This document shows, in pieces, positions 8,078 to 16,781 of a stretch of 64,000 nucleotides of DNA (position 1 is its first letter; each line of letters begins with the position of its first letter). The DNA comes from a virus, in IMG/VR virus record IMGVR_UViG_3300031920_000341, positions 80,267 to 144,266 of that record; one strand, written 5' to 3'. The notes under the pieces were generated by a model. It saw only the letters and a program-made list of their open reading frames with translations, searched no databases and had not been told where the DNA came from. Position numbers and translations under genes: made by a program.

Positions 8078-11000
8078 TATGCTTCGATTACTTTATATGA
8101 GGTAATTCTTTCTTCTGAATCATATTCAGCGGTCATTAAATATTCTTTTAATGGATTTACATCATCATTTGTATCTGCTACTGTATCATATACCACAATT
8201 GTAGAAGATGTTATTGAACCAGATGTATTATAGACTTGATCTTTGATTCTAAAGTTATGTTGGGTTAATCCTAATACAAGTCTAATATTTGTATTCATAA
8301 CATTAATCTTATCGCCTATTGTTTCTAATATGAAATCATCTGGATCTGCATCCCAAACAGCTTGTGCAATTAAAGTAGGATCTGCTCCAGCACTTACATT
8401 AGCTAATGAATCACCGGCACTTCCAACATTTGTATGTTCTGATAATTGTGCATTCCAAACTGAATTTGAAATCATATCAGGTTTTATTGTGCCTGTTGGT
8501 AATATTACGTATGCGGAAGTTGAATCAGGAATAACTGGCCAACTACTTCCAACTGTCGCTATTTTAGTTGTTCCATCATATCCAATAATTCTTCTTGCTT
8601 GATCATCACCATACCCAGACCTAATAAATATTACCTGACCAATATATGTGCCATCTGTTGATGAAGCAAGTGGATTTAAAGTTATAGTTGTAGATGTTGC
8701 ATCTTGTGCGAGTCCTTCATTTACATGTTCTCTACCAGGATTACCTACAATTATAAATTTACTCGTATCATCTGGATTTATTTTCCAATTTCTATCAACT
8801 GTTGCCGTTCTAGTTGCACCTTCATATTCTAATATTAGTCTTGATTGACCCATACCAGTACCTTCTGATATCGATACAATAGCAGGATCATATGCTCCAT
8901 CATAATCGGCAGCATCTACATCAAAAATAATTTGATTATTAATTGCACCTAAACTTCTAGAAGTTCCTTCCCAAATAACATGTGCTGATAACTGTCGTAA
9001 TCTTCTACCTGCTGTTGTAGCTATATTATGTGTTGAACCAGTTAACGGTTCATCCCAGACACTTTCAGAAATAGCAATATGGCTTAGTGACCTAATATCG
9101 ACAACACATCCTACTGAACTATTGTCTGTAACTTCAGTAATACCACCAATAAATACTGAACCTGCGGTACATGTTGAATCTACTATTATCGTACCACCTA
9201 CCATATCAATAGCTAAAGTACTAACTGAAGTCTTGTTTGTTATTTTATATCCACCTCTACAACGAATAAGATTTACTAATGTATTATTAACAGATATTTC
9301 TTTCGGTTGAGTTGGGTCAGTAATATATGTATCACATTCTGTAAAATAATTAGCACCTGTTCCTACTATATCAATATTTCCAGTCAATAAACAATTTTTT
9401 GATCCTCCGTCATATTCATTAATATCACCTAAAACACAAGTAGTATACCTAACTGAACCATTCATTGTACCGGATACCGTTAAGTTTTCAAAATATGTAT
9501 TATTAGTTATTGCATCTGTTACGATAACAACATTACCAAAACTACTAGCTGATGTTAAAGTAAAACCACTTATATCTTCACCACCGCTTATAGTTAAAGT
9601 TCCATCAATATAAATATATGGAAATTCATGTATATTTGCAATAATAAGAGAATCAGCTAAGTTATTCGATGGATACTCATGAGTACCGATTGGATAAAGA
9701 GTTCCAGCTGAACCATTTATAACATCTATTACAACTTTATTATCATATGCTTGATGATACATTTCATGTCCGAATGTTTCGTGATCTAAATGATCTTTAA
9801 TAGGTTCGTCCCAAACGGCTTTTGCAATAGTAGATTTATTAATAAGAGCACTTGTTTCAACTGTCATGCCTATTCCTGAATTATCAATTAATGTACCAAC
9901 ACCTGTAATAATGACTTGTCCATCTGTACATGTTGAATCTAATTCAACACCACCTGATGTTAAAAATATTCTAATATCATTATTATCTGTACTGTTAATT
10001 AATGTAATAAATCCAGAATAATTTCTAAGTTGTAAACTACATGCTGTATCATTAAAATTAAAGATTGGTGAAATAGCTACTTCCGGTATTGACCAAGAAT
10101 CAACAATATAAATTGTACCAGTATATGTTGGTGATATTTTAGTTGTACCACCAACTAAACAATTAGTTAATATTATATCTAAGTTAGATGTATTATTTAT
10201 AAAAAAATCATCAAATTTACATTCAACAAATGATGATAGTCCTCTTGCTTCACCGGTAACTGTCGCATATTTAATAGCTGATTCTAAAAAAGTTGAACCA
10301 GTTTCGAATGTAAATATAGATGTATTAAATCCTCTGCCTATTAGTGTATGATGATGATCTATATAATCAGCTGAGGTAAATGTCCAATCTTCTAAAAAAT
10401 TTAATTCAGTAAATCCTCTGTCGTCTGCAATAGTATGTGCATCTACTAAATTGTTAGATGGTGTTTCTGGTGTACCTATTGGATATGCAGTACCTGCAAT
10501 TCCACCAACACTTAACCAAACACCACCATCAAATGAACTGTATTGAATTGCTCCTAATTCTTGAAGGGTTGCAGATGATGAACTTGATCTAACAACCTGT
10601 ACATTTGGAGTTTGAAAAACTGAAGGTAATTCTGCTCCAACATCATCAACGGCAACAAGATTACCACCAGCAATATTACATTGTACGTTGGGATATATAA
10701 AATAACTATCGCCAATTGTCCACGCTGTACTTAATCCGCCACTAAGAGCAAAACTATTAATATTATTTGCATCAGTAACAATACTAACAGCTGCCATTGC
10801 ACCGGTAGTAGCATTAAATACAGTACATCCTTCATATATGCCATCTCCTATAAAATCTGCATCATCTACATATAAATGAACTCCTAATGGATCTGTTAAA
10901 TCACAAGTTTTTCCTATGCCATAATCTAGTGCGGTAGTTCTACCGGTAAACATAATTCTTGCATTTTGGAGAGTTGCGGTAATACCTACGGTAACACCGC

Positions 11001-11178
11001 CACCTAATGCTTCTTTACCGGCAGCATCAATAAGAAATGGGTAATGTTGACCAACATCAGAATCTTCCCAAGCACGTATAGCATTAATTAATTCTTGTAC
11101 TGAAACATCAGTAACAGGAGATAATACTTCTATAATTCTAGGACTTAAATATGGATATACTTCTATATTAACAGCCAT
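8077..11178 (-). CDS. Virion-type protein with an internally duplicated beta-helix module, 1033 aa
   Basis: Probable structural (surface or adhesin-type) protein, inferred from composition and neighbours. Two tandem copies of a roughly 240-residue beta-helix-like module are visible. Copy 1 (about 225-465) begins GTAYPIGTPETPSNNLVDA and ends STCTDGQVIITGVG...KAVWDEPI. Copy 2 (about 487-720) begins GTLYPIGTHEYPSNNLADS and ends STCTAGSVFIGGIT...ESVWDEPL. A third related VWDEPL/VWNAQL/VWDADP motif series continues to the C-terminus, with repeated 'DGTTKIATVGSSWPVIPDSTS'-type strands. The Thr/Ser/Gly/Asn-rich composition with few charged residues fits a secreted or assembled fibrous structure. It shares one base with the downstream 122-aa gene. 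Confidence 0.75.
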   Translation of the reverse strand: MAVNIEVYPYLSPRIIEVLSPVTDVSVQELINAIRAWEDSDVGQHYPFLIDAAGKEALGGGVTVGITATLQNARIMFTGRTTALDYGIGKTCDLTDPLGVHLYVDDADFIGDGIYEGCTVFNATTGAMAAVSIVTDANNINSFALSGGLSTAWTIGDSYFIYPNVQCNIAGGNLVAVDDVGAELPSVFQTPNVQVVRSSSSSATLQELGAIQYSSFDGGVWLSVGGIAGTAYPIGTPETPSNNLVDAHTIADDRGFTELNFLEDWTFTSADYIDHHHTLIGRGFNTSIFTFETGSTFLESAIKYATVTGEARGLSSFVECKFDDFFINNTSNLDIILTNCLVGGTTKISPTYTGTIYIVDSWSIPEVAISPIFNFNDTACSLQLRNYSGFITLINSTDNNDIRIFLTSGGVELDSTCTDGQVIITGVGTLIDNSGIGMTVETSALINKSTIAKAVWDEPIKDHLDHETFGHEMYHQAYDNKVVIDVINGSAGTLYPIGTHEYPSNNLADSLIIANIHEFPYIYIDGTLTISGGEDISGFTLTSASSFGNVVIVTDAITNNTYFENLTVSGTMNGSVRYTTCVLGDINEYDGGSKNCLLTGNIDIVGTGANYFTECDTYITDPTQPKEISVNNTLVNLIRCRGGYKITNKTSVSTLAIDMVGGTIIVDSTCTAGSVFIGGITEVTDNSSVGCVVDIRSLSHIAISESVWDEPLTGSTHNIATTAGRRLRQLSAHVIWEGTSRSLGAINNQIIFDVDAADYDGAYDPAIVSISEGTGMGQSRLILEYEGATRTATVDRNWKINPDDTSKFIIVGNPGREHVNEGLAQDATSTTITLNPLASSTDGTYIGQVIFIRSGYGDDQARRIIGYDGTTKIATVGSSWPVIPDSTSAYVILPTGTIKPDMISNSVWNAQLSEHTNVGSAGDSLANVSAGADPTLIAQAVWDADPDDFILETIGDKINVMNTNIRLVLGLTQHNFRIKDQVYNTSGSITSSTIVVYDTVADTNDDVNPLKEYLMTAEYDSEERITSYKVIEA

Positions 11179-11196
11179 TACTGTATTATGATATTT

Positions 11197-11382
11197 TTAT
11201 CTTTCAGCTTTAATTACAATATTTGAATTTGCGATCAGCTCTTTCTTTTTAATAACTTCAATCATATCATAATACTCAGTAATAGTATTTCTTTCTTTTT
11301 CGATAGCTTTCTCGAAAATTATAATATTCTTTTTACAAGCCTCTATTCCATTTATTAAGGAATCTGTGTTATAATCTGGCAT
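11197..11382 (-). CDS. Small coiled-coil protein, 61 aa
   Basis: A short, highly charged, almost entirely helical sequence (KKNIIIFEKAIEKERNTI, then EVIKKKELIANSN). It lies 18 nt upstream of the 1033-aa gene on the same strand and has a late-promoter-like CATAAATA box 20-27 nt before its ATG, so it probably heads the transcription unit 11382-7709. A small helical leader gene ahead of a large structural gene suggests an assembly helper or chaperone; that is inference. Confidence 0.6.
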   Translation of the reverse strand: MPDYNTDSLINGIEACKKNIIIFEKAIEKERNTITEYYDMIEVIKKKELIANSNIVIKAER

Positions 11383-11401
11383 AATATTAAAATCTTTTTA
11401 T

Positions 11402-11409
11402 TATTTATG
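11402..11409 (-). promoter_or_regulatory. Late-promoter-like box CATAAATA upstream of the 61-aa gene
   Basis: On the minus strand CATAAATAATAAAAAG lies 20-27 nt before ATG at 11382, the same spacing and extended sequence as the boxes at 7043 and 40366. Confidence 0.5.
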
Positions 11410-11442
11410 TAAATTATACGGAAATATAATTGTAAGTTTTAT

Positions 11443-11778
11443 TTAGACAGGATTATAGTTTAAATCTTTTTCCATTACAATTTTTAATTCAAAAACTGGC
11501 GGGAATACAGTATGCTTTGTACTAAAGTTAACATATCGTTCTTTACCTGGAATAGTTTTTCTACATCTTATTTCAATATCAGTACTGCTATCAATTGGTA
11601 AATTAATATTAACCTTTTCATCTTCGGTTATTTTAGAAAATAGTTTAGATTTATCTTCCATTTTATAAATAGCTACTTCTACACCAGATAAATATTCTCC
11701 AACAATATCTCTTATATGTAAAATAATATTACTTGAACTGTGTGTTGGAGCATTCTTTGTATATTTTCTTCTTGACAT
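11443..11778 (-). CDS. Ig/carboxypeptidase-regulatory-like beta domain protein, 111 aa, paralogous to the C-terminus of the adjacent 540-aa protein
   Basis: A basic N-terminus (MSRRKYTKNAP) is followed by a single beta-sandwich-like domain, residues about 18-105. It lines up with the C-terminal 95 residues of the 540-aa protein encoded just upstream. Compare IILHIRDIVGEYLSGVEVAIY with VKIIVKDAAGVVISGALVGIY, both ending in a 'KERYVNFSTKHT' / 'ATKYINYSSNQT' strand and a VxMEK/VTMIV tail. The pattern of a D..G..I.GA.V.IY strand pair is typical of transthyretin-like/CarboxypepD_reg domains. Probably a stand-alone version of the virion domain, arising by duplication. Confidence 0.65.
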   Translation of the reverse strand: MSRRKYTKNAPTHSSSNIILHIRDIVGEYLSGVEVAIYKMEDKSKLFSKITEDEKVNINLPIDSSTDIEIRCRKTIPGKERYVNFSTKHTVFPPVFELKIVMEKDLNYNPV

Positions 11779-11793
11779 AGTAATGTTTTATTT

Positions 11794-13416
11794 TTAATTA
11801 TCTGCATTATTATTTGGATCTACAATCATAGTAACACTTAATGATAATCCTGTGGTTGCTGCAATAGTTTGGTTTGAACTGTAATTTATATATTTTGTTG
11901 CACCCAAAGATGCTTTACGTATCCATACTCTAACTATTCTTGGTGTTGATCCTGTATATGCATAAGTAACTTCTCCATTAATATCAGTATCTTGATTGAC
12001 AAGTTCAGTATCATCGTCATTTGTATATATACCAACTAACGCACCTGATATAACTACACCAGCAGCATCCTTTACAATAATTTTTACTGGTACTGAACCA
12101 GTTATTGTTGTAGTTGCACTTGTTCCATTGTTATATGTTGGTACGGTTCCAGTTCCTACTCCAATTGTTACTGCACCACCACTATTATTGTATATAGCTG
12201 CATTAGTTGTTAAATTTGCACCATATCCAGTAAAAGTACATCCAATTAAAGAGAATGATCCTCCTGCATGTGCTGATGTTAATTCAATTGCATATCCAGT
12301 TCCATCACTAGTAAAATCACAATATGTGATATTATCTAAATCATCAACTAACATAGCAATACCAGTTGGTTCTTCAAATAGACATCCTTCTAAAATAGCA
12401 GATCCTTGTGTAACTAATCCACATCTTCTAAATGTTGTATCAAGTAATTCACTATTAGATTGAAAAATAAATGTACTCATGTCTGTGAATACGCAGGTAT
12501 CTATTGCAAATATAGCGTTATCAATTACTTCTAATTGACCTGCTGACACAGTTCCCAGTGAAGTTATGTTTATATTTGTCCATTCAACATTAGATGAAAC
12601 ATGATGTATTTCTATTCTATTAAAGGCAGATGTAACATTAATAGTATTAGCGAATGTTATATTTCTATTCGCATCTCTAAAATCTACTGATGTTCCAGTC
12701 AGACCTATTGACATTAATCCCATTGCACTATATCCACCTTCTACTGGATCAAGTAAACTCCATTTATTAGTTGACGTAGCATCTACTGCTCCAAACCCTA
12801 AGAATGTTGCATATCCATTTGCTAAATCACCATCTGTATATTGTGCAATACATCTTCCGTATCTTATTGCATTACAAGCATGAGGATTACCCCTCGCTTG
12901 TGCTAATGCTCCAACTGCTCCACCAACTGTTGTATAAGGGCTAGCAGCTCCTGTACCAACGGTATCATCAGCTGTCCCTACTGCTGGATTAAGGGCGTAA
13001 GTAGTCCACCCGCCTTTAGGTGCTGGTTTAAAATCACTACCTGAACAGTTCCATGCACTAAAATCACCAAATCCATTACCTAATAATGTTTTTACGCCAC
13101 CGTTTGCTAAAGTGTTTAATGCTGGCGGAGCTGCCCATAAATGATGTAGTAATACTGCCCCGTCTGTTGGGATAGTCCAAGTTGTACCATGTACATACAT
13201 TATGGTAGCTGGTCCAGTCGTACCAGTACCATTACTATCTTTAGTCATTTGTGCAGATACACATTCTGTATTGTTGTAGTAAAGGTTTTGATCATCTACC
13301 ATTGCACCACCAGTATCCCAGCCAGCATCAGAACTTTCATCCCAAGTGCCAGTATCCACATTTAGATCACCAGTAGCAATTGTTGTTAAATCTGTTGTAT
13401 AACTTGGTGCTGCCAT
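11794..13416 (-). CDS. Virion-type beta-helix protein with C-terminal Ig-like domain, 540 aa
   Basis: Probable structural protein. Residues 1-200 are Thr/Gly/Asp-rich; residues about 215-430 read as short parallel beta-helix rungs (repeated cues such as FRDANRNITFANTINV, VIDNAIFAIDTCVFTDMST, TTFRRCGLVTQGSAILEGCLF); residues about 445-535 are a transthyretin-like domain shared with the neighbouring 111-aa protein. This gene and the 821-aa gene are visibly less A/T-rich than the rest of the window, with more GCT/ACT/GGT codons, compatible with high expression. A hairpin terminator lies just upstream (13450-13479), so it starts a transcription unit together with the 111-aa gene. Confidence 0.75.
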   Translation of the reverse strand: MAAPSYTTDLTTIATGDLNVDTGTWDESSDAGWDTGGAMVDDQNLYYNNTECVSAQMTKDSNGTGTTGPATIMYVHGTTWTIPTDGAVLLHHLWAAPPALNTLANGGVKTLLGNGFGDFSAWNCSGSDFKPAPKGGWTTYALNPAVGTADDTVGTGAASPYTTVGGAVGALAQARGNPHACNAIRYGRCIAQYTDGDLANGYATFLGFGAVDATSTNKWSLLDPVEGGYSAMGLMSIGLTGTSVDFRDANRNITFANTINVTSAFNRIEIHHVSSNVEWTNINITSLGTVSAGQLEVIDNAIFAIDTCVFTDMSTFIFQSNSELLDTTFRRCGLVTQGSAILEGCLFEEPTGIAMLVDDLDNITYCDFTSDGTGYAIELTSAHAGGSFSLIGCTFTGYGANLTTNAAIYNNSGGAVTIGVGTGTVPTYNNGTSATTTITGSVPVKIIVKDAAGVVISGALVGIYTNDDDTELVNQDTDINGEVTYAYTGSTPRIVRVWIRKASLGATKYINYSSNQTIAATTGLSLSVTMIVDPNNNADN

Positions 13417-13449
13417 TTATTCATTTAATTTTTTAATATACCTTTACAT

Positions 13450-13479
13450 TAAAAAAGTGCTCTAATATTAGAACACTTT
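13450..13479 (-). terminator. Hairpin terminator downstream of the 52-aa gene
   Basis: On the minus strand AAAGTG...CACTTT encloses TCTAA/TTAGA with one mismatch, and is followed by a run of six T. It lies between the 52-aa gene (ending 13519) and the 540-aa gene (starting 13416). Confidence 0.7.
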
Positions 13480-13518
13480 CATTATTAATAATTTCAAAAA
13501 TAACATTGTATTCATACA

Positions 13519-13677
13519 TTATTCACCTTTAAATGAGTTAAAGTTATTATTGATATATTTTGCTATGTAAATTTTACCATCTCTAAAAAACACAGTATCA
13601 GATGGACCAAAACCCTTAGGAATTGATCCGATCTTTTTAACTGTTTTTTCATTAATAGCTTTCTTTGATTTTGCCAT
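13519..13677 (-). CDS. Small basic protein, 52 aa
   Basis: Reads from ATG at 13675-13677 to TAA at 13519-13521. The sequence begins MAKSKKAINEKTVKKIGSIP and continues with GFGPSDTVFFRDGKIYIAKY, a basic N-terminus followed by a short beta-hairpin. It sits between the 821-aa virion gene and a hairpin terminator on the same strand, as the last gene of that unit. Codon use and the clean start/stop spacing support it. Function unknown; the basic leader could contact nucleic acid or an acidic capsid surface. Confidence 0.6.
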   Translation of the reverse strand: MAKSKKAINEKTVKKIGSIPKGFGPSDTVFFRDGKIYIAKYINNNFNSFKGE

Positions 13678-13711
13678 ATGAATTTATTATTTTTACCACA
13701 TTAAATATGGA

Positions 13712-16177
13712 TTATTGTATAATAGTATCTGCGGTACGAATTGTTGCAACCGATACGTCAGATCCAGTTGTTGTACCATCCACACTAAATGGTTTTATTT
13801 TAATAGTTGCTCTAGTATTTCTAACCTTTGCTCTATAGTAAATTTGACTAGCATATGTAACAGATACACTTTCTTGATCGGTTGTTGCGATTCTATCAAT
13901 AAACGGAACATAAACTTTATCAGCGGCATCAATTAATATAGGAGATGTGTTAATCTCATATGTATCTAAGTTTGCTACTGCTCCACCTAACGTGCTTTCA
14001 AATGTTAATTGAATATCGCTATCAACAGTTTTAACGTGAACACTTTCTCCATTTACGGTTACAAGGTCACCTCTGAAAACGTTACCATCAAATCCTCCAC
14101 CTGAATCGATTAGAGTTGTAGTTGAACCACCAGTTGCCGTACCAGTAATTTCATCTAATGTAAATACTAAACCAGTCCATGATGAATATCTTAATTTATA
14201 TTCTGCGCCATTATCTGAAATATCAACTAATACTAGTGTTCCACCACCAGATTTACCAACAGTATCTTGTGTAATAGATGCACCAACTGTTATAGAATTT
14301 GCTCCAACTGCTTCACCGCCGTCACATGCATATTCAGTCTTATCAATATCAGCTCCAGCTCCAGTTAATCTAAAGATAGAAACTCTATCATGAAGATTAG
14401 AAGTTTCTAGTCCTCCTACTAAATTAGTAACAGTCATAGTGATTGATGGTGGACGTTCCTTTGTACCACCTTCGATTGGAGTAAGAATGAATGAGTTAGC
14501 GTCAGCTGCTAAATAATTAGTTAAAAGAACTCCACGAGCGCCAAAGAATGTTCCTCCAGCAAATGTTCCTAATGGAGATGCTGTTTTGGGAGCAAACGTT
14601 GATACTGAGGTTGGAGTAAAGTTTCCACCTTGTTCACTGGTTACTAATCCACTTGTATCAAATGTTCCTCTTGTATCTCTAAGTAATATTACTCTAGTAG
14701 CGTCATCTACATCATTAAATGCAATAATAACACCAGTTGCTCCGGTACCTGCTTGTGTAACATCATCGCCTTCTGCAATTGTTCCAGTAACAGCACCAGT
14801 CCATGCTAAATAAACTTCACCACCAATATAATCTTCTCCGTTAATACCGTCGAGATCAGATGTTGTTTCTCCATTACGAGTAGCATACTTAATCCATTCA
14901 TAAACTTCAGTTAATGGGTTATTTAAACAATCAATTGTAATACCGTAATTTTCATTTACACTATTATCATCAATATCAGCAGCTATATATGTAAATGCAG
15001 CAGTTGGTATAGAATTACTGGTAAACCAAGTAGATAAACTTGGGCCTGCAGCACTAGGTGCTCCAATTCCAGTACCTGTTGTAGCACTAGCTGAAATAGC
15101 TTCAGCTGCTGTGAAAGCAATTTGTGGATCATCAATAGAAATATAAGTTAATGATACTCCAGCATCTACAAATGTTACAATACCACGTGCGCCTGATGTA
15201 CCACCTAAGATGATATCACCTACTATAAAAGTTCCTGAACCTGCAGTATAAGTAATATTCCAAATACCAGATGAGTTATCGAGGTCAGCCGCAGTTTGTA
15301 ACGGAATAGGGTTACGTCCACCAGATGTCGTAGAACAAGCTACTTCAAAGGATGCATATAAGTCACCATATTTTCTCGCAAGTACTGTAATGTATCCATC
15401 ATCGATAATATCCCACGTTGACAATGTTATATCTTTTAATGCAACACATATATCAATGTGACCATTATCGTACCAGTCTTGTGTATTATCATTCCATGAG
15501 AATAATCTTACTCTATCACCGTCTGTAGCAACAGGACCTTGATATTGATAAAGGTGAACGTTTGGATCAATGGTACCAAGTGAATATAAATTAGCCCATA
15601 TTTGTTCTCCTGTTGTTGATGCTGCATTTTGAGTTGCTGTGAAAGCACCTCTTGAGGAAGTAATAACTCCAGCAGCTGTATTAAAATCATTTGCTAATGC
15701 ACTTGTTAGTGGTCTAATTACCAAATAATCTGTAGTTCCGCCAGTATCAATAAATTCTACTAATGTACCAACATCGCCATCAGCATGAGTCATAGTTAAA
15801 CCTTCATCATCGGCTGCGGTAATCGTACCACCAGAAGCAACTGGAACTACAAGAACACCTGCATTAGTATCTACTACCCAAGTCCAACCTGATGTTCTAA
15901 GTGCACCACCTGTGATATGTTCCATTAAATCAAATGTAATATACCAAGGTTCAGTATCACCCGTGTCAATTTTTCCGATTGTGTACTCAACTGGTGTTTC
16001 TGCAGAAAAGCAAGTACCATCATCAATAGTAGTTGTCTCATCAAGCAGAGTTGCCATAGCTGAATAAATTTCATTCATTGTGTAGGTTAGATTAGTTCCA
16101 CCTAACCAACTTAATCTCTTTTGTCTGTTATCTGCTAAATAATCGACTTGAATATCCGCATTTAAAATTGTAGCCAT
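13712..16177 (-). CDS. Large virion-type protein, 821 aa, probably abundant
   Basis: Not assignable to a named family by eye. It is almost entirely Thr/Gly/Ala/Asp/Val-rich beta sequence with repeated short modules of the type 'TGTIAEGDDVTQAGTGATGVII', 'GSGTFIVGDIILGGTSGARG' and 'TGTATGGSTTTLIDSGGGF'. These G-[TS]-G turn motifs suggest stacked beta-hairpins. The coding sequence is noticeably less A/T-rich than the flanks and uses more C/G-ending codons, a hint of strong expression. It could be a head decoration, fibre or tail surface protein. The 52-aa gene follows 34 nt downstream. Confidence 0.7.
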   Translation of the reverse strand: MATILNADIQVDYLADNRQKRLSWLGGTNLTYTMNEIYSAMATLLDETTTIDDGTCFSAETPVEYTIGKIDTGDTEPWYITFDLMEHITGGALRTSGWTWVVDTNAGVLVVPVASGGTITAADDEGLTMTHADGDVGTLVEFIDTGGTTDYLVIRPLTSALANDFNTAAGVITSSRGAFTATQNAASTTGEQIWANLYSLGTIDPNVHLYQYQGPVATDGDRVRLFSWNDNTQDWYDNGHIDICVALKDITLSTWDIIDDGYITVLARKYGDLYASFEVACSTTSGGRNPIPLQTAADLDNSSGIWNITYTAGSGTFIVGDIILGGTSGARGIVTFVDAGVSLTYISIDDPQIAFTAAEAISASATTGTGIGAPSAAGPSLSTWFTSNSIPTAAFTYIAADIDDNSVNENYGITIDCLNNPLTEVYEWIKYATRNGETTSDLDGINGEDYIGGEVYLAWTGAVTGTIAEGDDVTQAGTGATGVIIAFNDVDDATRVILLRDTRGTFDTSGLVTSEQGGNFTPTSVSTFAPKTASPLGTFAGGTFFGARGVLLTNYLAADANSFILTPIEGGTKERPPSITMTVTNLVGGLETSNLHDRVSIFRLTGAGADIDKTEYACDGGEAVGANSITVGASITQDTVGKSGGGTLVLVDISDNGAEYKLRYSSWTGLVFTLDEITGTATGGSTTTLIDSGGGFDGNVFRGDLVTVNGESVHVKTVDSDIQLTFESTLGGAVANLDTYEINTSPILIDAADKVYVPFIDRIATTDQESVSVTYASQIYYRAKVRNTRATIKIKPFSVDGTTTGSDVSVATIRTADTIIQ

Positions 16178-16279
16178 TTTTCATTGTTATTTTTTTGTAT
16201 AAGCTAATGTTATAGATTTATTTATTTCTATTTTTTATACAATTTCTTAACAATACATCATTGGCTAAAACTTTTTATA

Positions 16280-16672
16280 TTATAAGAGTAGGTTTTTTGC
16301 GCAAATAGCTGCAATTTTACTATCATACTGACCAGGATAATTTTCGTTTAGGAAGTCCATGACGTCTCTTATGCTTCTAATAGTAGGATTTTCTAACTTT
16401 TCTATAAAATGCTTTATACGGGCATTTAATTCATCATTAGGTATCATTTTAGGAAGGTATAACTCAAGATATTTATTTTCTTCTTCGGTATTCGTTAATT
16501 TATTATTAGCAATCATCTTTTTAATGATTTTAATAATTTCAATATCAGTTGGATCTTTACCAATTTTATTATCAACTTCACCAAGTAGTGTTGATAATAC
16601 TAATCTCATTTCTTTATCACCATTCCGTAATGCAAAAAGTTTATGATCGGTAATCTTTTCTTTTAATGTCAT
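16280..16672 (-). CDS. GatB/YqeY-domain protein, 130 aa
   Basis: Helical protein matching the YqeY family: an N-terminal TLKEKITDHKLFALRNGDKE helix, RLVLSTLLGEVDNKIGK, a 'DPTDIEIIKIIKKMIANNK' helix and the diagnostic 'YLPKMIPNDELNARI' segment (family: yLP..ls.eEl...i). Slightly shorter than cellular YqeY (about 150 aa), with a divergent C-terminal third. The domain is shared with the tail of GatB, the tRNA-dependent amidotransferase subunit, where it contacts tRNA. It lies immediately upstream of phage tRNA genes, which suggests, without proving, a tRNA-related role. Confidence 0.7.
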   Translation of the reverse strand: MTLKEKITDHKLFALRNGDKEMRLVLSTLLGEVDNKIGKDPTDIEIIKIIKKMIANNKLTNTEEENKYLELYLPKMIPNDELNARIKHFIEKLENPTIRSIRDVMDFLNENYPGQYDSKIAAICAKNLLL

Positions 16673-16700
16673 ATTTTATTTTTTTTTTTTAATATTCAAG

Positions 16701-16774
16701 GGTGCCAAAAAAGGCTCGAACTTTTACTTCTAGAACCACAATCTAGTGTGCTAACCAATTACACCAAAGGCACC
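16701..16774 (-). tRNA. tRNA-His (GTG)
   Basis: Minus-strand cloverleaf: D arm GTGT/GCAC, anticodon stem CTAGA/TCTAG around loop TTGTGGT (anticodon GTG), T arm AAAAG/CTTTT around TTCGAGC. The 5' end can be read with the extra G-1 typical of tRNA-His, paired to C73. The last two acceptor pairs (positions 6-67 and 7-66) are T-T mismatches, which is odd. No encoded CCA. Confidence 0.85.
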
Positions 16775-16781
16775 ATATTAA

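Noticed and set aside
16219-16226. AATAAATA box as late promoter of the 821-aa gene
   Set aside because: It is more than 40 nt from the ATG, outside the 20-39 nt spacing of the other sites, and in a simple A/T tract.
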